Of a stretch of 6,166 nucleotides of DNA, positions 5,212 through 6,166 are shown piece after piece. The notes beneath the pieces were generated by a model that was given only the letters and a program-made list of their open reading frames with translations, searched no databases and was not told the DNA's origin. Position 1 is the stretch's first letter, and every line of letters begins with the position of its first letter. Made by a program: the position numbers and the translations under genes. Source of the stretch: SYIM01 sp039800325 (lineage in GTDB: Bacteria > Pseudomonadota > Gammaproteobacteria > Burkholderiales > Burkholderiaceae_E); the NCBI GenBank assembly GCA_039800325.1, contig JBDLQY010000179.1, positions 1-6,166 of the forward strand, written 5' to 3'.

Positions 5212-6166
5212 ATGACCATTATCAATACCAACGTCAAGGCGCTGTTCGCTCACCAGTCTTTGAAGGTGAACGATCGCATGATGACCGATGCGATGCAGCA
5301 GTTATCCACTGGCAAGCGTATCAACTCTGCCAAGGACGATGCTGCGGGGCTCGCGATCGGGACCCGGATGACTGCGGATCTGCGCGGTCTGGCAGTAGCC
5401 ATCCGTAACGCCAATGACGGCATCTCGATGATGCAGACGGCAGAGGGCGCCCTCGGTGAAATTTCCAACATGCTGCAGCGCATGCGCGAGCTGGCGGTTC
5501 AATCTGCCAACGGCACCATGAGCCGTAGCAATCGCGAGGCGCTGCAGGCGGAAATGGACCAGCTCCTGGAAGAGGTGGATAACGTCGCCAAGACCACCAA
5601 TTTCAATGGAATTCGACTGCTTGACGGTACTTCTGATCCGGTGCTCTTGCAGACTGGCGTGCGTGAGGGCGAGCAAGTTCAGGTAAAAATTGTTGATGCC
5701 CGAACCCGAAGTCTGGGCCTTCAGGGCTTTGCAATTGAGGGCGAGGTGACCAGCGGTCGAGTGGGCTCGGTATCAGCCATCGTCGCCGAAGATGACGTGC
5801 TCATCAACGGTAAGCCTGCATTCGCCGCGGGATCGCTACCGGCGGATAATAGCGCGAAGTCGCTTGCATCATCCGTTAATACCAACGTCGGTCAGCACAA
5901 CGTCAAGGTTGCAGCGTTCAACACTTTACGAGGAACCACTCCAACCGCATTGGTCTTCGCAACAGGTGACCTTCAAATTAATGGAGTGTCGGTCAGTGCG
6001 GCTAGCAGCGTTGATGAATTGGTGTCCAATATTAATCGCGATGTGGGAGGCGTAACTGCTGTACTGTCGCCCGACGGGCGGGTCGAGTTGTCAAACAATG
6101 ATGGTCGCGACATTGTTGTCGACACTAACTCTACGGCAGGTTTTACAGCGGGTACCTACGCAGGCT
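5212..6166 (+). CDS. fliC: Flagellin, N-terminal part (cut by window end)
   Basis: This is the structural subunit of the flagellar filament, exported by the flagellar type III system. The first 318 codons are visible and the frame is open to the right edge, so the C-terminal D1/D0 domains lie outside. The conserved N-terminal region (~1-140) is clear: INTNVKAL at 4-11, QLSTGKRINSAKDDAAGLAI at 30-49, NANDGISMMQTAEGAL at 66-81, LQRMRELAVQSANGT at 88-102 and TTNFNGIRLLDG near 130-141. QRMRELAV at 89-96 occupies the D1 stretch that TLR5 recognises in Salmonella flagellin. From ~165 the variable domain holds two flagellin_IN-like units, one around VLINGKPAFAAGS and one around LQINGVSVSAASSVDELV. 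The variable domain is rich in Ser and Thr, which suits O-glycosylation but does not prove it. GAGGA (5200-5204) lies 7 bases before the ATG. No sigma-28 promoter is seen; expression probably comes from the sigma-54 promoter before the small TPR gene. flaA is an equally possible name. Confidence 0.95.
   Translation, partial: MTIINTNVKALFAHQSLKVNDRMMTDAMQQLSTGKRINSAKDDAAGLAIGTRMTADLRGLAVAIRNANDGISMMQTAEGALGEISNMLQRMRELAVQSANGTMSRSNREALQAEMDQLLEEVDNVAKTTNFNGIRLLDGTSDPVLLQTGVREGEQVQVKIVDARTRSLGLQGFAIEGEVTSGRVGSVSAIVAEDDVLINGKPAFAAGSLPADNSAKSLASSVNTNVGQHNVKVAAFNTLRGTTPTALVFATGDLQINGVSVSAASSVDELVSNINRDVGGVTAVLSPDGRVELSNNDGRDIVVDTNSTAGFTAGTYAG

Noticed and set aside
1..6166. CRISPR array, tRNA, rRNA or insertion sequence
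   Set aside because: No spaced direct repeats, cloverleaf-like segment, transposase motif or terminal repeats were seen on either strand.

Overview
The window looks like a flagellar and glycan locus from a Gram-negative proteobacterium. Evidence is the ADP-heptose genes gmhA and a fused hldE, a bacterial flagellin, and an exact sigma-54 type (-24/-12) promoter in front of the flagellin genes. The fused kinase/adenylyltransferase and sigma-54 control of flagellar genes fit Gammaproteobacteria somewhat better than Betaproteobacteria, but the flagellin N-terminus has relatives in both, so the class is left open.

Layout. (1) Positions 40-960, minus strand: rfbF, glucose-1-phosphate cytidylyltransferase, with an unusual ~50-residue C-terminal tail. 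A good sigma-54-like promoter lies just upstream at 998-1013. (2) Positions 961-1082: a short divergent intergenic region. (3) Positions 1083-4612, plus strand: a compact three-gene set made of a TPR protein with a C-terminal GT9/heptosyltransferase-like domain, gmhA (sedoheptulose-7-phosphate isomerase) and hldE (heptose kinase/adenylyltransferase). gmhA and hldE are separated by only 4 bases. (4) Positions 4613-4803: an intergenic region with GC-rich inverted repeats, then a consensus sigma-54 promoter at 4754-4769. (5) Positions 4804-5187: a small helical TPR-like protein of unknown function. (6) Position 5212 to the right edge: flagellin, complete at the N-terminus and cut by the window end in its variable domain.

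How the genes may work together (inference): GmhA and HldE supply most of the steps from sedoheptulose-7-phosphate to ADP-D-glycero-D-manno-heptose. The TPR/GT-like protein next to them has the shape expected of a protein glycosyltransferase, and the nearby flagellin is the obvious acceptor. The phosphatase GmhB and the epimerase HldD are not in the window. RfbF makes CDP-glucose, the entry point to CDP-linked deoxysugars, and may belong to the same glycan region or to a separate O-antigen-type cluster extending left. The most interesting idea here is therefore a flagellin heptosylation cassette beside a sigma-54-driven flagellin operon.
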